DNA of 64,000 nucleotides from Microbacterium sp. C5A9 (GTDB taxonomy: Bacteria; Actinomycetota; Actinomycetes; Actinomycetales; Microbacteriaceae), in assembly GCF_022627955.1 (NCBI RefSeq), contig NZ_JABXGD010000005.1:279968-343967 (forward strand), given 5' to 3'. Each line of letters begins with the position of its first letter. Positions within the stretch are counted from its first letter, which is position 1. Below are positions 40,648 to 48,885 of this stretch, piece after piece. The notes beneath the pieces were generated by a model, which did not search any database, was not told where the DNA came from, and was given only the letters and a program-made list of their open reading frames with translations. Both the position numbers and the translations under genes were made by a program.

Positions 40648-40767
40648 ATGCACGCAGAGTCGCTCGAGTTCCTCGAACTCGAACACATCGACGCGCCGCT
40701 CGAGTGGTGGGAGCACGCGAGTTACATCATCGCCATCATCGGTGGCGCGGCGGCGATCGCGACCTGA
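40648..40767 (+). CDS. mpaA3: daptide-type precursor peptide 3
   Basis: A 39-residue precursor peptide. The leader has the clearest motif copy (SLEFLELEHIDAPLEWW), and the core (ASYIIAIIGGAAAIAT) again ends in Thr. Ribosome site GAGGAGGTAG. It lies in the same frame as mpaD but after its stop. A gap of 89 nt to the methyltransferase follows, with no terminator-like hairpin seen. Confidence 0.88.
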   Translation: MHAESLEFLELEHIDAPLEWWEHASYIIAIIGGAAAIAT

Positions 40768-40836
40768 CCGAGGGGTGCGGGCGGCCCTCACACGCCCGCA
40801 CCCCATCCCTCTCGACTCGATCCCGAGTCCTCTCTC

Positions 40837-40925
40837 GATGAAAGGCGGTGCGCACGATGAAAGGCGAGGTGCGGATGTCAGTCGGTGTGCGGATGTCAAA
40901 CGGTGTGCGGATGTCAGGCTCTCTC
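40837..40925 (+). repeat. tandem repeats across the methyltransferase start
   Basis: Two kinds. GATGAAAGGCG followed by GTGCG occurs twice (40837 and 40856). Then an 18-nt unit around GTGCGGATGTCA occurs three times in tandem, coding for VRMS(V/N/G)G-like hexapeptides, each with an ATG. In-frame slippage would change the N-terminus length without breaking the gene, and the translation start is ambiguous because of it. Confidence 0.75.
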
Positions 40926-41738
40926 ACCGCCGCCATGCGGGCGAGACTCGAGGCGTCGGGTGCGGTTCCCCGCGTGCACGACCTGTATGAAGGCGCCGGC
41001 ACGGAGTTCTACGAGCGTCTGGTCGGCCCCGACCGCGCCGAGATCCGCGAAGTGCTGGCGCTCGCCCGGCGCACCGAGGGGCCGATCCTCGATCTCGCCG
41101 CGGGGAGCGGCAGAGTGACGATCCCTTTGGTGCGATCGGGGAACAGGGTGACCGCGATCGATCTGTCCGACGACATGCTCTCCCACCTCCGACGTGCGCT
41201 GCCCGAGCACCCGTCGGTGGAGTGCATCGTCGCCGACATGCGGGACTTCTCGCTGGCGCACCGCTACGGGTTGGTGATCATCGGCGCGACGTCGATCACC
41301 GTGCTCGATCGGGCGGGGCGCTCGCTTCTCTACGCGAACGTGCGGCGTCACCTCGCCGACGGCGGCGTCTTCGCCCTCACCGTCGCCGGCGGTGCCGCCG
41401 CGGCGGAACTCGCCGTGTCGCGAGAGCTCGAGATCAGAGTGCCGGGGCCCGACGGCGACGAGCCCTATCTCTTCTCGCAGCAGATGGAGGAGGACGGTGC
41501 GGCACGGCTGGTCAACTGGGCGCGCAGTTCGGATCTCGCCGACGGCGGCGAGGTGACCGTGCTCACGAGCCGTCTACGAGTGCTCAGCGCCGAGGTCCTC
41601 GCGCGAGAGCTGACCGGCGCCGGTTTCGCCGAACCCGACGTGGAGCCCGTGCGCACCCATCGCGGTGACGACATCCTGCTGCTGACGACGACGTGGGCGG
41701 GCGCCCACAGCGGAGGGGAGGATCATGCCTCCGACTAG
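40857..41738 (+). CDS. mpaM: SAM-dependent methyltransferase of the daptide-type cluster, MpaM-like
   Basis: A 293-residue class I methyltransferase. The SAM-binding glycine loop is ILDLAAGSGRVTIPL with the acidic residue in AIDLSDDM; VADMRDFSL and LVIIGATSIT follow. Expected role: N,N-dimethylation of the new C-terminal amine. The ATG at 40857 is preceded by AAAGGCGG; GTG at 40848 and later ATGs inside the repeats are possible. The 18-nt repeats give a low-complexity N-terminus (VRMS repeats). Its 3' end overlaps the protease gene by 14 nt. Confidence 0.82.
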   Translation: MKGEVRMSVGVRMSNGVRMSGSLTAAMRARLEASGAVPRVHDLYEGAGTEFYERLVGPDRAEIREVLALARRTEGPILDLAAGSGRVTIPLVRSGNRVTAIDLSDDMLSHLRRALPEHPSVECIVADMRDFSLAHRYGLVIIGATSITVLDRAGRSLLYANVRRHLADGGVFALTVAGGAAAAELAVSRELEIRVPGPDGDEPYLFSQQMEEDGAARLVNWARSSDLADGGEVTVLTSRLRVLSAEVLARELTGAGFAEPDVEPVRTHRGDDILLLTTTWAGAHSGGEDHASD

Positions 41739-43398
41739 CCTCTCCCGCGGTCGCCGCTCCCGTGCGCTCACCCCTCTCACGCCGGACACCCGTCCTCGTC
41801 TCGCGACCGGCGTCGCGTTCGAGCCCACGGCTGATGACGCCGTCTGGATCGCGGTGCTCCACGGCGTGCCGTCGTCGAGGGTCTCACGCGCGGTCGTCGC
41901 CCTGCTCCGAGCGATGGACGGCGAGACGGCCCTCCGCGAGTTGCACGGGCGCTTCGCCGCGTCCGAACCCTGGGAGAGCTTCCTCCCTCTGATCGAGCGA
42001 TTCCGTGCCAGTGGTCTCTTCGAGGGGCAGACGACGCGCCCTCCCGGTCGCCTGAGCTACCGTCCCCCGTTCACGGTGCAGATCGCGACGCTGCGTGCGC
42101 CCGCCCTGTTCCGTCGGCTGGATCGTCTGATCGTCTCGCTCTCACGCCGTACGGTCATGGTGGCCCTGGTCGTCGTTCTCGTGCTCGGTGCTCTCGCCGC
42201 GCTCCTCCAGCGGCACGAGCTGCACGACGTGCTCATCGCGCCGATGTCGCTGTCCGGCCTCGTGGTCCTCGTGGTGGTGCTCTCGCTCATCACCCTGCTG
42301 CACGAGGGCGCCCACGGACTCACGCTCACGAGGTTCGGTGGCAGGCCTCGCCGAGCGGGCGTCATGCTCTTCTACCTCACCCCGGCCTTCTTCGTGGACG
42401 TGACGGACGGCTGGCGCCTGCCCGACCGACGGCACCGCGTCGCGGTCGCGCTGGCCGGCCCCGCCGTGCACGCGGTCGTCGCCGCCCTCGCGCTGCTCGC
42501 CGCGCTGGTGCTGCGCCATCCGCCGCTCCGCGAGACCCTGCTGCTGCTGGCGCTCTCCTGCGCCGCGATCGTCGTGCTCAACCTGATCCCGTTCGTGCGG
42601 TTCGACGGGTACATCGCTCTCATGAGCGCTCTCGACGAGCCCAATCTCCGCGGCCGCACCATCCGCGACGGTGCGGACTTCGTGACCCGTCTCCTGTTCG
42701 GGGGACCGCCGACCAGACCGGCGCTCACCACCTGGTGGAGTGTGCCGTTCGGTCTGGCGAGCCTTCTCACCCCCGTCGTGCTCGTGCTCTTCGCGGTCGC
42801 CCGCATCGCGCGAGCGCTCGCCGGGGGCGGACCGGTTCTCGGTCTGCTCGTCGTCGCGCTCGAGGCCGCCGTCGCCCTCGTCGGCGTCGCCCTCGTGGCC
42901 GGGGCGCTGCATCGCGTGCTCCGGTCGGGGGTATCGCGCGTCCGTTTCGTCTCCGTCGGGATCGCTCTGGTCGCGGGGGTCGTGCTCGCAGGATCGGTCA
43001 TCCCCATGCCGGTCGCGGCGACGTACGGCTTCGTCGTGGACGGCGACCGCGTCCTCCTCGTGCGCGGAGGTGGCGAGGTCGATCGCACGGTGCCCGAGGG
43101 CGCCCCGGTGGTGCTGCTGAGCAACGGGATCCTCGCGAACGGCCAGGTCGGCGAGGGTACCGTCCAGCCGCAGCGAGCGGAGCCGACGACGGTTCCGGTC
43201 GACGCCCTGTTCCCCGTGAAAGCCGACGGCGTGACGATCTCCGCGACCATCGTCGCGCGGGTGGACCTGCTCGGACCGAGCGCGGAGCTGCCGCCGACGG
43301 GGCAGGCGAGAGTCGAGTTCGGCACGAGAAACCTGTGGCAGACGCTCTGGACGACCGGTGTGGTGCTGCCGCTCTCGGGACGACAGGACGAGAAGTAG
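41725..43398 (+). CDS. mpaP: M50-type intramembrane metalloprotease of the daptide-type cluster, MpaP-like
   Basis: A 557-residue polytopic membrane protein. A PqqD-like winged helix (about residues 25-100, GVAFEPTADDAVWIAVLHG, then LIERFRASGLFEG) precedes about ten transmembrane helices. The zinc site is H193-E-G-A-H197 plus the Asp of NLIPFVRFDGY. A C-terminal beta-rich extracytoplasmic part (VVDGDRVLLVRGGGEVDRTV) follows. It would remove the leader peptide, binding it through its own recognition domain (inference). Ribosome site GGGGAGG 3 nt before the ATG. Confidence 0.83.
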   Translation: MPPTSLSRGRRSRALTPLTPDTRPRLATGVAFEPTADDAVWIAVLHGVPSSRVSRAVVALLRAMDGETALRELHGRFAASEPWESFLPLIERFRASGLFEGQTTRPPGRLSYRPPFTVQIATLRAPALFRRLDRLIVSLSRRTVMVALVVVLVLGALAALLQRHELHDVLIAPMSLSGLVVLVVVLSLITLLHEGAHGLTLTRFGGRPRRAGVMLFYLTPAFFVDVTDGWRLPDRRHRVAVALAGPAVHAVVAALALLAALVLRHPPLRETLLLLALSCAAIVVLNLIPFVRFDGYIALMSALDEPNLRGRTIRDGADFVTRLLFGGPPTRPALTTWWSVPFGLASLLTPVVLVLFAVARIARALAGGGPVLGLLVVALEAAVALVGVALVAGALHRVLRSGVSRVRFVSVGIALVAGVVLAGSVIPMPVAATYGFVVDGDRVLLVRGGGEVDRTVPEGAPVVLLSNGILANGQVGEGTVQPQRAEPTTVPVDALFPVKADGVTISATIVARVDLLGPSAELPPTGQARVEFGTRNLWQTLWTTGVVLPLSGRQDEK

Positions 43399-43410
43399 AG
43401 AGGGATGAAG

Positions 43411-44127
43411 ATGAACGCGCATGCAATCGAGGTCAGGGGCCTCACGAAGAGATACGGACGCCGGATCGCCGTCGACGATCTGACGTTCGCGGTGCCACGC
43501 GGATCGATCGTCGGGCTTCTGGGGCCGAACGGAGCAGGCAAGTCGACGACGCTGCGCATGATCGTCGGTCTGCTCGCGCCGACGAGCGGCGACAGCCTGA
43601 TCGACGGCTCGCCGTTCGCTGCGCTCCACGAGCCGGCGTCGCACGTCGGCGTGCACATGGACGGCTTCGGCTTCGAGGGAGGCATCACGGCGCGGCGGCA
43701 CCTGGAGATCTGCCGCCTCGCCGCGGGCGCGCCACGCGGCCGCGTCGACGAGGTGCTCGACGAGGTGGGTCTCGCCGCTGACGCCCGACGCCGTGTGCGG
43801 ACCTTCTCGACGGGGATGGCCCAGCGGCTCGGCCTGGCCGCCGCGCTGATCGGCTCTCCGCGGACGCTCATCCTGGACGAGCCGGCGAACGGGCTGGATC
43901 CCGACGGCATCCGGTGGCTGCGCAGGTTCCTCCGCGGATACGCCGAGACCGGAGGCACCGTTCTGATCGCCAGCCATCAGCTCTCCGAGCTCGAGCAGGT
44001 GGTCGACGAGGTGGTCGTCATCAAGCAGCGGGCGCTGTTCGCGGGGCGGCTCGGCGACCTCGTCACGAGTGAGGTCGACTCTCTCGAGAGCAAGTACTTC
44101 GATCTCGTCGAGGGGGCCTCCGCATGA
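43411..44127 (+). CDS. ABC transporter ATPase of the daptide-type cluster
   Basis: A 238-residue ABC ATPase with Walker A GPNGAGKST, signature FSTGMAQRLGLA, Walker B LILDEPANGLD and switch His in LIASHQ. It belongs to the CcmA/antibiotic export type that pairs with ABC-2 permeases. Two ATGs are possible (43405, 43411); the second has AGAGGG at a workable distance. ATGA overlap with the first permease. Expected role: export of the mature peptides and/or self-resistance. Confidence 0.9.
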   Translation: MNAHAIEVRGLTKRYGRRIAVDDLTFAVPRGSIVGLLGPNGAGKSTTLRMIVGLLAPTSGDSLIDGSPFAALHEPASHVGVHMDGFGFEGGITARRHLEICRLAAGAPRGRVDEVLDEVGLAADARRRVRTFSTGMAQRLGLAAALIGSPRTLILDEPANGLDPDGIRWLRRFLRGYAETGGTVLIASHQLSELEQVVDEVVVIKQRALFAGRLGDLVTSEVDSLESKYFDLVEGASA

Positions 44128-44852
44128 TGTACGCCGTGCGAAGCGAACTGCTGCGCTCCGTGAGCGGGCTCTCCCTGGTGGCGGTGTACCTCGTCGCGAT
44201 CCTCATGCCCGTCTTTGTGCTGGTCTCCGACGGCTCACGATTCGACGTCGGCGCCCTCGATGCGGGCGCCGCCACCGTCCGCCTGCTCGAACCGCTCGCC
44301 TGGTGCGGCATCTCCGCCGCCTTCGTCGGGGCCTACGGCGTCACTCGCGAGTGCTACTACGCCTCGATGGATCGAACGCTGACGGGGGTCGGCCTTGGGC
44401 GCGCGTTCTCGGCGAAGCTCGTCTCCGGAGTGCTCGTGTCGCTCGGGCTCTGGCTGTGCATCTTCGTGTTCTGGACCGCGGGTGCCTCCCTCCTCCTGGC
44501 GGATGCCGGGCTGGGCCTCACTCTCACCCCGGACGCGTGGCGCATCTACGCCGGTGCCGTGGCCGGCACGGTCCTCGGTGCGCTCATCGGAGGAGCCGTC
44601 GGCTGGATCACCCGCAACTACTACACGACCGCGGCGCTCGTCCTCGTCTATCCGATGGCCGTGGAGCTTGCCTTGCTGCGCACGGCGCCCGAGATGGCGA
44701 GGTTCTCGCCCGGATTGGCGTTGGCCGCGCTGAGCGTTCCCGGCTACGAGGACCGGCTGCTCGACGTCGTGCCCGCCCTCGGCGTCGCCCTCGTCTGGGT
44801 CGTCGGTCTGCTGGCGGTCGCCTGGGCGCGAGAACGACGGAGGGGCTCGTGA
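44124..44852 (+). CDS. ABC-2-type permease 1 of the daptide-type cluster
   Basis: A 242-residue membrane protein with six predicted helices and no other domain. The layout (N-terminal helix, helix pair, long central block GLTLTPDAWRIYAGAVAGTVLGALIGGAVGWI, C-terminal helix) fits the ABC-2/NatB-like permease family. It starts in the ATGA overlap with the ATPase and ends in a GTGA overlap with permease 2, so the three proteins are made together and presumably form one transporter. Confidence 0.78.
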   Translation: MMYAVRSELLRSVSGLSLVAVYLVAILMPVFVLVSDGSRFDVGALDAGAATVRLLEPLAWCGISAAFVGAYGVTRECYYASMDRTLTGVGLGRAFSAKLVSGVLVSLGLWLCIFVFWTAGASLLLADAGLGLTLTPDAWRIYAGAVAGTVLGALIGGAVGWITRNYYTTAALVLVYPMAVELALLRTAPEMARFSPGLALAALSVPGYEDRLLDVVPALGVALVWVVGLLAVAWARERRRGS

Positions 44853-45583
44853 TCGGCCGCGCCCTTCGCGCTCAGGCGCGCAGCCTCGGTGGCGACATCG
44901 TCCTCGTCGGAGTGGCGGCCGCGGCCCTCGTCATGTCCCTCTCTCTGGCGACGAGCATCCCGCCGGAGTTCGCGGACGCGCCGGCCGGCGTGCGCGAGAC
45001 GCTCACGACGCCCTTCAGCGCCGTGCTCGCGACATACGGAGCCGTGCTCGCGGCGGTGTACGGCTCCTTCCGGTACACCGTCGACCGTCGCGACGGAGTC
45101 ATCGCCCAGCGCCTGATGCTGCAGTCGCGGCGGGCGACTCTGCTCGTCAGGGTGCCCACGTCGGTCCTCGGCGGAGCCCTCGTCGCGCTCGCCGCCGTCG
45201 TCGGCGGCCACACCGCCCTGGCCGTGACGATGGGAGGGATCCCGGTGGAGGGGGCATCCGTCGGGCGCACCCTCGTGATCGGCGCTGTGGCGGGTCTCTG
45301 GGGGATGGGCCTCGGGATGGTGGTGCAGGCTCATCTGCTCGCGCTCTTCGTCGTGCCGATGTCGATGGGAGTCGCCCTCCTGGTCGCGATGCTCTGGGCG
45401 GACGGCGCCGTCTACCTGCCCCTCCTCGCGATCCTCGAGGCCTTCCATTTCGACGTCACGGCCCTGGGCATCCGGTCGGCGGGCGCTCTCGACCACACGA
45501 CCGCCGTGCTGGTGACGGCAGGGTGGGTGTTCGTGGCGGTCGCCTCCGGCGGGGTCTCGTTCCTGAGCAGAGACGTGACGTAG
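44849..45583 (+). CDS. ABC-2-type permease 2 of the daptide-type cluster
   Basis: A 244-residue membrane protein with six predicted helices, weakly similar to permease 1. The start is the GTG in the GTGA overlap; the frame is open much further upstream, but that part is a shadow of permease 1. The sequence RYTVDRRDGVIAQRLMLQSRRATLLVRV between helices 2 and 3 is the coupling-type loop of ABC-2 permeases. It is the last gene of the cluster; the next gene has its own promoter. Confidence 0.75.
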   Translation: MIGRALRAQARSLGGDIVLVGVAAAALVMSLSLATSIPPEFADAPAGVRETLTTPFSAVLATYGAVLAAVYGSFRYTVDRRDGVIAQRLMLQSRRATLLVRVPTSVLGGALVALAAVVGGHTALAVTMGGIPVEGASVGRTLVIGAVAGLWGMGLGMVVQAHLLALFVVPMSMGVALLVAMLWADGAVYLPLLAILEAFHFDVTALGIRSAGALDHTTAVLVTAGWVFVAVASGGVSFLSRDVT

Positions 45584-45618
45584 CAGCGGAGGGCGGACCG
45601 AGCCGCAGCCTGAGCACG

Positions 45619-45624
45619 TAAAAT
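45619..45624 (+). promoter_or_regulatory. -10 box of trhO (leaderless)
   Basis: TAAAAT, the best match to the sigma-A consensus in the window, 6 nt before the GTG at 45631. Confidence 0.55.
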
Positions 45625-45630
45625 CGCTGG

Positions 45631-46524
45631 GTGGCAACCCCCAAGATCGTCCTCTTCTACGTGTTCACCCCGCTCGCCGACCCTGAGGCGATCAGGGTGT
45701 GGCAGCGGGATCTCGGCGAGGCGCTCGGGCTCCGCGGGCGACTGATCATCTCGAAGGACGGCGTCAACGGCACCATCGGCGGGGACCTGCCTGTTCTGAA
45801 GAAGTGGGCGCGCTCCTTCCGTTCGTACGCGCCGTTCGCCGATGCGGACATCAAGTGGAGCGAGGGGACCGGGGTCGATGCCGACGGTCGCAGCACCGAC
45901 TTCCCCAAACTCAGCGTCAAGGTGCGCGACGAGATCGTGTCGTTCGGAGCTCCGGGCGAGCTGCGCGTCGACGAGCACGGCGTGGTCGGCGGAGGCACCC
46001 GCCTGACACCCGAGGCGCTGCACGAGCTGATCGACGAGCGGGGCGACGAGGTCGTGTTCTTCGACGGGCGCAACGCGCTCGAGGCCGAGATCGGGCGATT
46101 CCGAGGAGCCGTGGTCCCCGACACCGAGACCACGCGCGACTTCGTGCAGTTGCTCGACTCCGGCGCCTACGACGATCTCAAGGGCAAACCCGTGGTCACG
46201 TACTGCACCGGCGGCATCCGCTGCGAGGTGCTCTCGAGCCTCATGACGTCGCGGGGCTTCGGCGAGGTCTACCAGCTCGAGGGCGGCATCGTCCGCTACG
46301 GCGAGCAGTATGGCGACGACGGCCTGTGGGAAGGGTCGCTCTACGTGTTCGACAAGCGCGGATCGGTCGACTTCTCCGACCACGCCGCCGTCATCGGCGA
46401 ATGCGTCGGATGCGGCACCGCGACCAAGCGCACGGCGAACTGCCCCGACCCGTCGTGCCGCACGCAGTTCGTGGTCTGTGAGTCGTGCGACCAGGTGCGC
46501 TGCGACGCACACGCCGCCGCCTGA
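45631..46524 (+). CDS. trhO: tRNA uridine(34) hydroxylase (rhodanese family)
   Basis: A 297-residue TrhO/YceA protein that makes 5-hydroxyuridine at the wobble position of certain tRNAs. An N-terminal acylphosphatase-like domain ([16 protein letters not shown]) is followed by a rhodanese domain with the active Cys in [10 protein letters not shown] and a C-terminal Cys-rich zinc motif ([21 protein letters not shown], then [12 protein letters not shown]). The length is normal. Leaderless GTG start. Single gene between the daptide-type cluster and a convergent operon. Confidence 0.93.
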   Translation: MATPKIVLFYVFTPLADPEAIRVWQRDLGEALGLRGRLIISKDGVNGTIGGDLPVLKKWARSFRSYAPFADADIKWSEGTGVDADGRSTDFPKLSVKVRDEIVSFGAPGELRVDEHGVVGGGTRLTPEALHELIDERGDEVVFFDGRNALEAEIGRFRGAVVPDTETTRDFVQLLDSGAYDDLKGKPVVTYCTGGIRCEVLSSLMTSRGFGEVYQLEGGIVRYGEQYGDDGLWEGSLYVFDKRGSVDFSDHAAVIGECVGCGTATKRTANCPDPSCRTQFVVCESCDQVRCDAHAAA

Positions 46525-46543
46525 CCCGCGCAGAGATCAGGGC

Positions 46544-46606
46544 CAGGACTCAGGGGCCGAAGGACAGGACTCAGGGGTCGAAGGCCAGGGATCAGGGCCA
46601 GGTCAG
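46544..46606. repeat. 21-bp tandem repeat between convergent genes
   Basis: Units start at 46544, 46565 and 46586. The first two differ at 2 of 21 positions; the third is degenerate. GATCAGGGCCAG is present both before the array and in unit 3. It fills the 78-nt gap between trhO (+) and the transglutaminase gene (-) and touches the latter's stop codon. Confidence 0.8.
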
Positions 46607-48885
46607 GCCGCCAAGACCCCGTCGGAGCGCCGCGCCACGAACAGCGATCGCGGCACGAGGAACGCGAGCACCCGCGTCCGCGTGTCGACACTGCGTCTGA
46701 GCTGGCGGAGCACCGTGCGCAACGGCGCGTCCAGGTCGACCGCCGCCTCAGGGCGGGCCGAATCAGCGCGGGTGGAGTCGGGGTGGGGGCGTGCGTAGCT
46801 GGCGCGCTCGACGGCATCCGTCAGGGCGCGCATCGCCGCGGCGTCCACCCCGTTGTCGCGCACGAGATCGTCTCCGCGCATGCGTGGGCTCTCGGCGTCC
46901 GAGAGCGCGACGCCGAGATCGAGCATGGTCGCTCGCAGCTCGGTCCACGCCGACGCCGCATCACCGTCCCGCGCGCGCCCGCGGCGCACCGCGCCGATCG
47001 AAAGGCGGATCACGGCGGGCAGGAACAGCACCACGAGCACGCCGAGCGTGACGAGCACGACCGGAGTCGGATCGAGCCGACGCAGCTCGCCGGTCGTGCC
47101 GGCGTTGTCGCCGGCGTCGCCGCGGTCGATCTCGGGAGCGGTGGTCTGCTCGGTGCTCGGCGCGCTCGTCGGAGCGGGCGCGGTCGTTCCGGTGCCCCCA
47201 CCCCCGGTGGTGGCGCCCGCCGCGAAGGCCGTCGGCACGCCGAGCGACGCCGTCGGCTCGAAGGGCACCCAGCCGACGCCCGGGAAGAGGACCTCGGGCC
47301 AGGAGTGCAGCTGATCGCTGGAGACCGAGTACACGGCCTCGTCTCCGCGCCTCGTGTCGGTGAGGGCGCCCGGCAGGTACCCGACCACGATGCGCACGTC
47401 CATCCCGAGGCTCTCGGCCATCAGTGCGAACGCCCCGGCGAAGTGGATGCAGTAGCCCGAGCGCACCTCGAGGAACCGCGCGACCGCGTCGGCGCCCGTC
47501 CCGTCGAAGCCCTCGTCGACGGGCGTCTCGAGCGAATAGCTGAACTGGCCGCGGAACCACGACTGCAGGGCGATCAGACGGTCGTAGTCGTTGGTCTCCC
47601 CGGCTGTCACCTCCTGCGCGGTCGCGGCGATCACCTCGGGCAGCTCGACCGGCTCGGCATCGGGGTCGACATCCGGCTCGGCGGCCGGGATGGCCCTGAT
47701 CTGCTCGAGCGTCGGGATGACGCGGGTCGACCGCACCGTGTAGTCGTTGCCGACGGCATCGGCGGTGCGGGAGGCGAGGGTGCGGTTCTCGGGGCTCACC
47801 CGCCAGGTCGAGGGCACCCCCTGGATGCTCGTCGCGGGGTAGGGCACAGGCAGCCACGAACTCGACATCCGGATGACGCGGATCGAGGTGTTCTGCTCCT
47901 TCGTCGCGATGTCGGGGCTCCACTCGTCGGGGCCGAAACCCTCGCTCTGCGCCTGCAGGTCACCGCGATCGGGCTCCCAGACTCGGCCGTCGAACTGCGA
48001 CAGCGTGGTGAGGCGCAGATAGGGGGCGGTGTCGGCAGTGGTGGCGAGCGTGAGCACCTCGACGGGGTTCGGCTGTCGCAGGTCGTCGCCGAGACGCAGC
48101 GACGCATCGACGGTGACGCCCACTCCCGTGCCGGCGACGCCGGCGCCGAGCGGCAGCGCCGGGGCGATCACGATCGTCGAGGCGAGGGCGGCGACACCGA
48201 CGCCGGCGGCCAGCGCGGTCGACGTGCGCCGGGGCGACTCGGGATGCTGCACGCTCGTGTATCGCAGCAGCAGGAGGATCAGCACCCCGAGCACCACGAA
48301 CCACACGATGTTCGCGTCTCCGAGGGTGGCGATCATCGGCGTCGCACCGACGGCGGCCGTGAGCAGCGAGGCGACGACCGCGCCGCGCTGCGCGACCAGG
48401 GCATCGAGCACGATCGCGACGAACGCGAAACCCAGGCCCATCACGGCCGCGAGCCCCGGCGACGCCTCGAGAGGGGCGACGCCGTGCACGACCTCGTCCC
48501 ACGCCGAGACGGCGAGTCCCTGGAAGACGACGAGCGTCCTCTCGGTCGGGATCACGCCGAACAGAGCGGTGCCCCCGGCGACGAGCAGGGTCAGGGTGCC
48601 GCACGCCACGACGACCTGCACCGCCATCGTCGCCAGGTCACGCTGCCACGCCCGACGGCGCCGCAGCAGGGTGCGCATGATCATGCCGGTCAGCGCCGTG
48701 ACGACGATCATCAGCAGCACGGTGGCCGACCAGGCGCCGGGTGCGATCACTGACGTGTACGGCCACATCGCGACGAGCGCCGCCGCCGCCGCGAGCACCG
48801 AGGGCACGATCACGCTCGGGGGCAGGTCGTGCTCGCGATGCCATGCGGGTGCGGTCGGCGGTGTCGTGGCCTCAGCCTTGAACAT
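46603..48885 (-). CDS. transglutaminase-like membrane protein (TgpA family)
   Basis: A 760-residue protein with six N-terminal transmembrane helices (about residues 20-230), a large extracytoplasmic transglutaminase domain and a C-terminal helix followed by a cytoplasmic tail. The catalytic triad is visible: Cys in RSGYCIHFAGAFALMAESLG, His in QLHSWPEVLFPG, and an acidic/aromatic FEPTAS. A Thr/Ser/Pro linker precedes the last helix. It ends the MoxR-DUF58-transglutaminase operon, a widely conserved actinobacterial set whose substrate is unknown. Start at 48885, with GGGGGG 6 nt upstream, overlapping DUF58 by 14 nt. Confidence 0.88.
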   Translation of the reverse strand: MFKAEATTPPTAPAWHREHDLPPSVIVPSVLAAAAALVAMWPYTSVIAPGAWSATVLLMIVVTALTGMIMRTLLRRRRAWQRDLATMAVQVVVACGTLTLLVAGGTALFGVIPTERTLVVFQGLAVSAWDEVVHGVAPLEASPGLAAVMGLGFAFVAIVLDALVAQRGAVVASLLTAAVGATPMIATLGDANIVWFVVLGVLILLLLRYTSVQHPESPRRTSTALAAGVGVAALASTIVIAPALPLGAGVAGTGVGVTVDASLRLGDDLRQPNPVEVLTLATTADTAPYLRLTTLSQFDGRVWEPDRGDLQAQSEGFGPDEWSPDIATKEQNTSIRVIRMSSSWLPVPYPATSIQGVPSTWRVSPENRTLASRTADAVGNDYTVRSTRVIPTLEQIRAIPAAEPDVDPDAEPVELPEVIAATAQEVTAGETNDYDRLIALQSWFRGQFSYSLETPVDEGFDGTGADAVARFLEVRSGYCIHFAGAFALMAESLGMDVRIVVGYLPGALTDTRRGDEAVYSVSSDQLHSWPEVLFPGVGWVPFEPTASLGVPTAFAAGATTGGGGTGTTAPAPTSAPSTEQTTAPEIDRGDAGDNAGTTGELRRLDPTPVVLVTLGVLVVLFLPAVIRLSIGAVRRGRARDGDAASAWTELRATMLDLGVALSDAESPRMRGDDLVRDNGVDAAAMRALTDAVERASYARPHPDSTRADSARPEAAVDLDAPLRTVLRQLRRSVDTRTRVLAFLVPRSLFVARRSDGVLAA

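Noticed and set aside
40837..40925. CRISPR-like repeat
   Set aside because: Units are 18 nt, in-frame, without spacers, and lie inside a gene. No cas genes are in the window.
36789..45583. Lanthipeptide or other class of RiPP cluster
   Set aside because: No LanM, LanB, YcaO or radical-SAM enzyme is present, the cores lack Cys, and the aminotransferase, dehydrogenase and methyltransferase fit C-terminal Thr modification better.
46544..46606. CRISPR array or attachment site
   Set aside because: Units are directly adjacent without spacers and the sequence is simple. No integrase or mobile genes are near.
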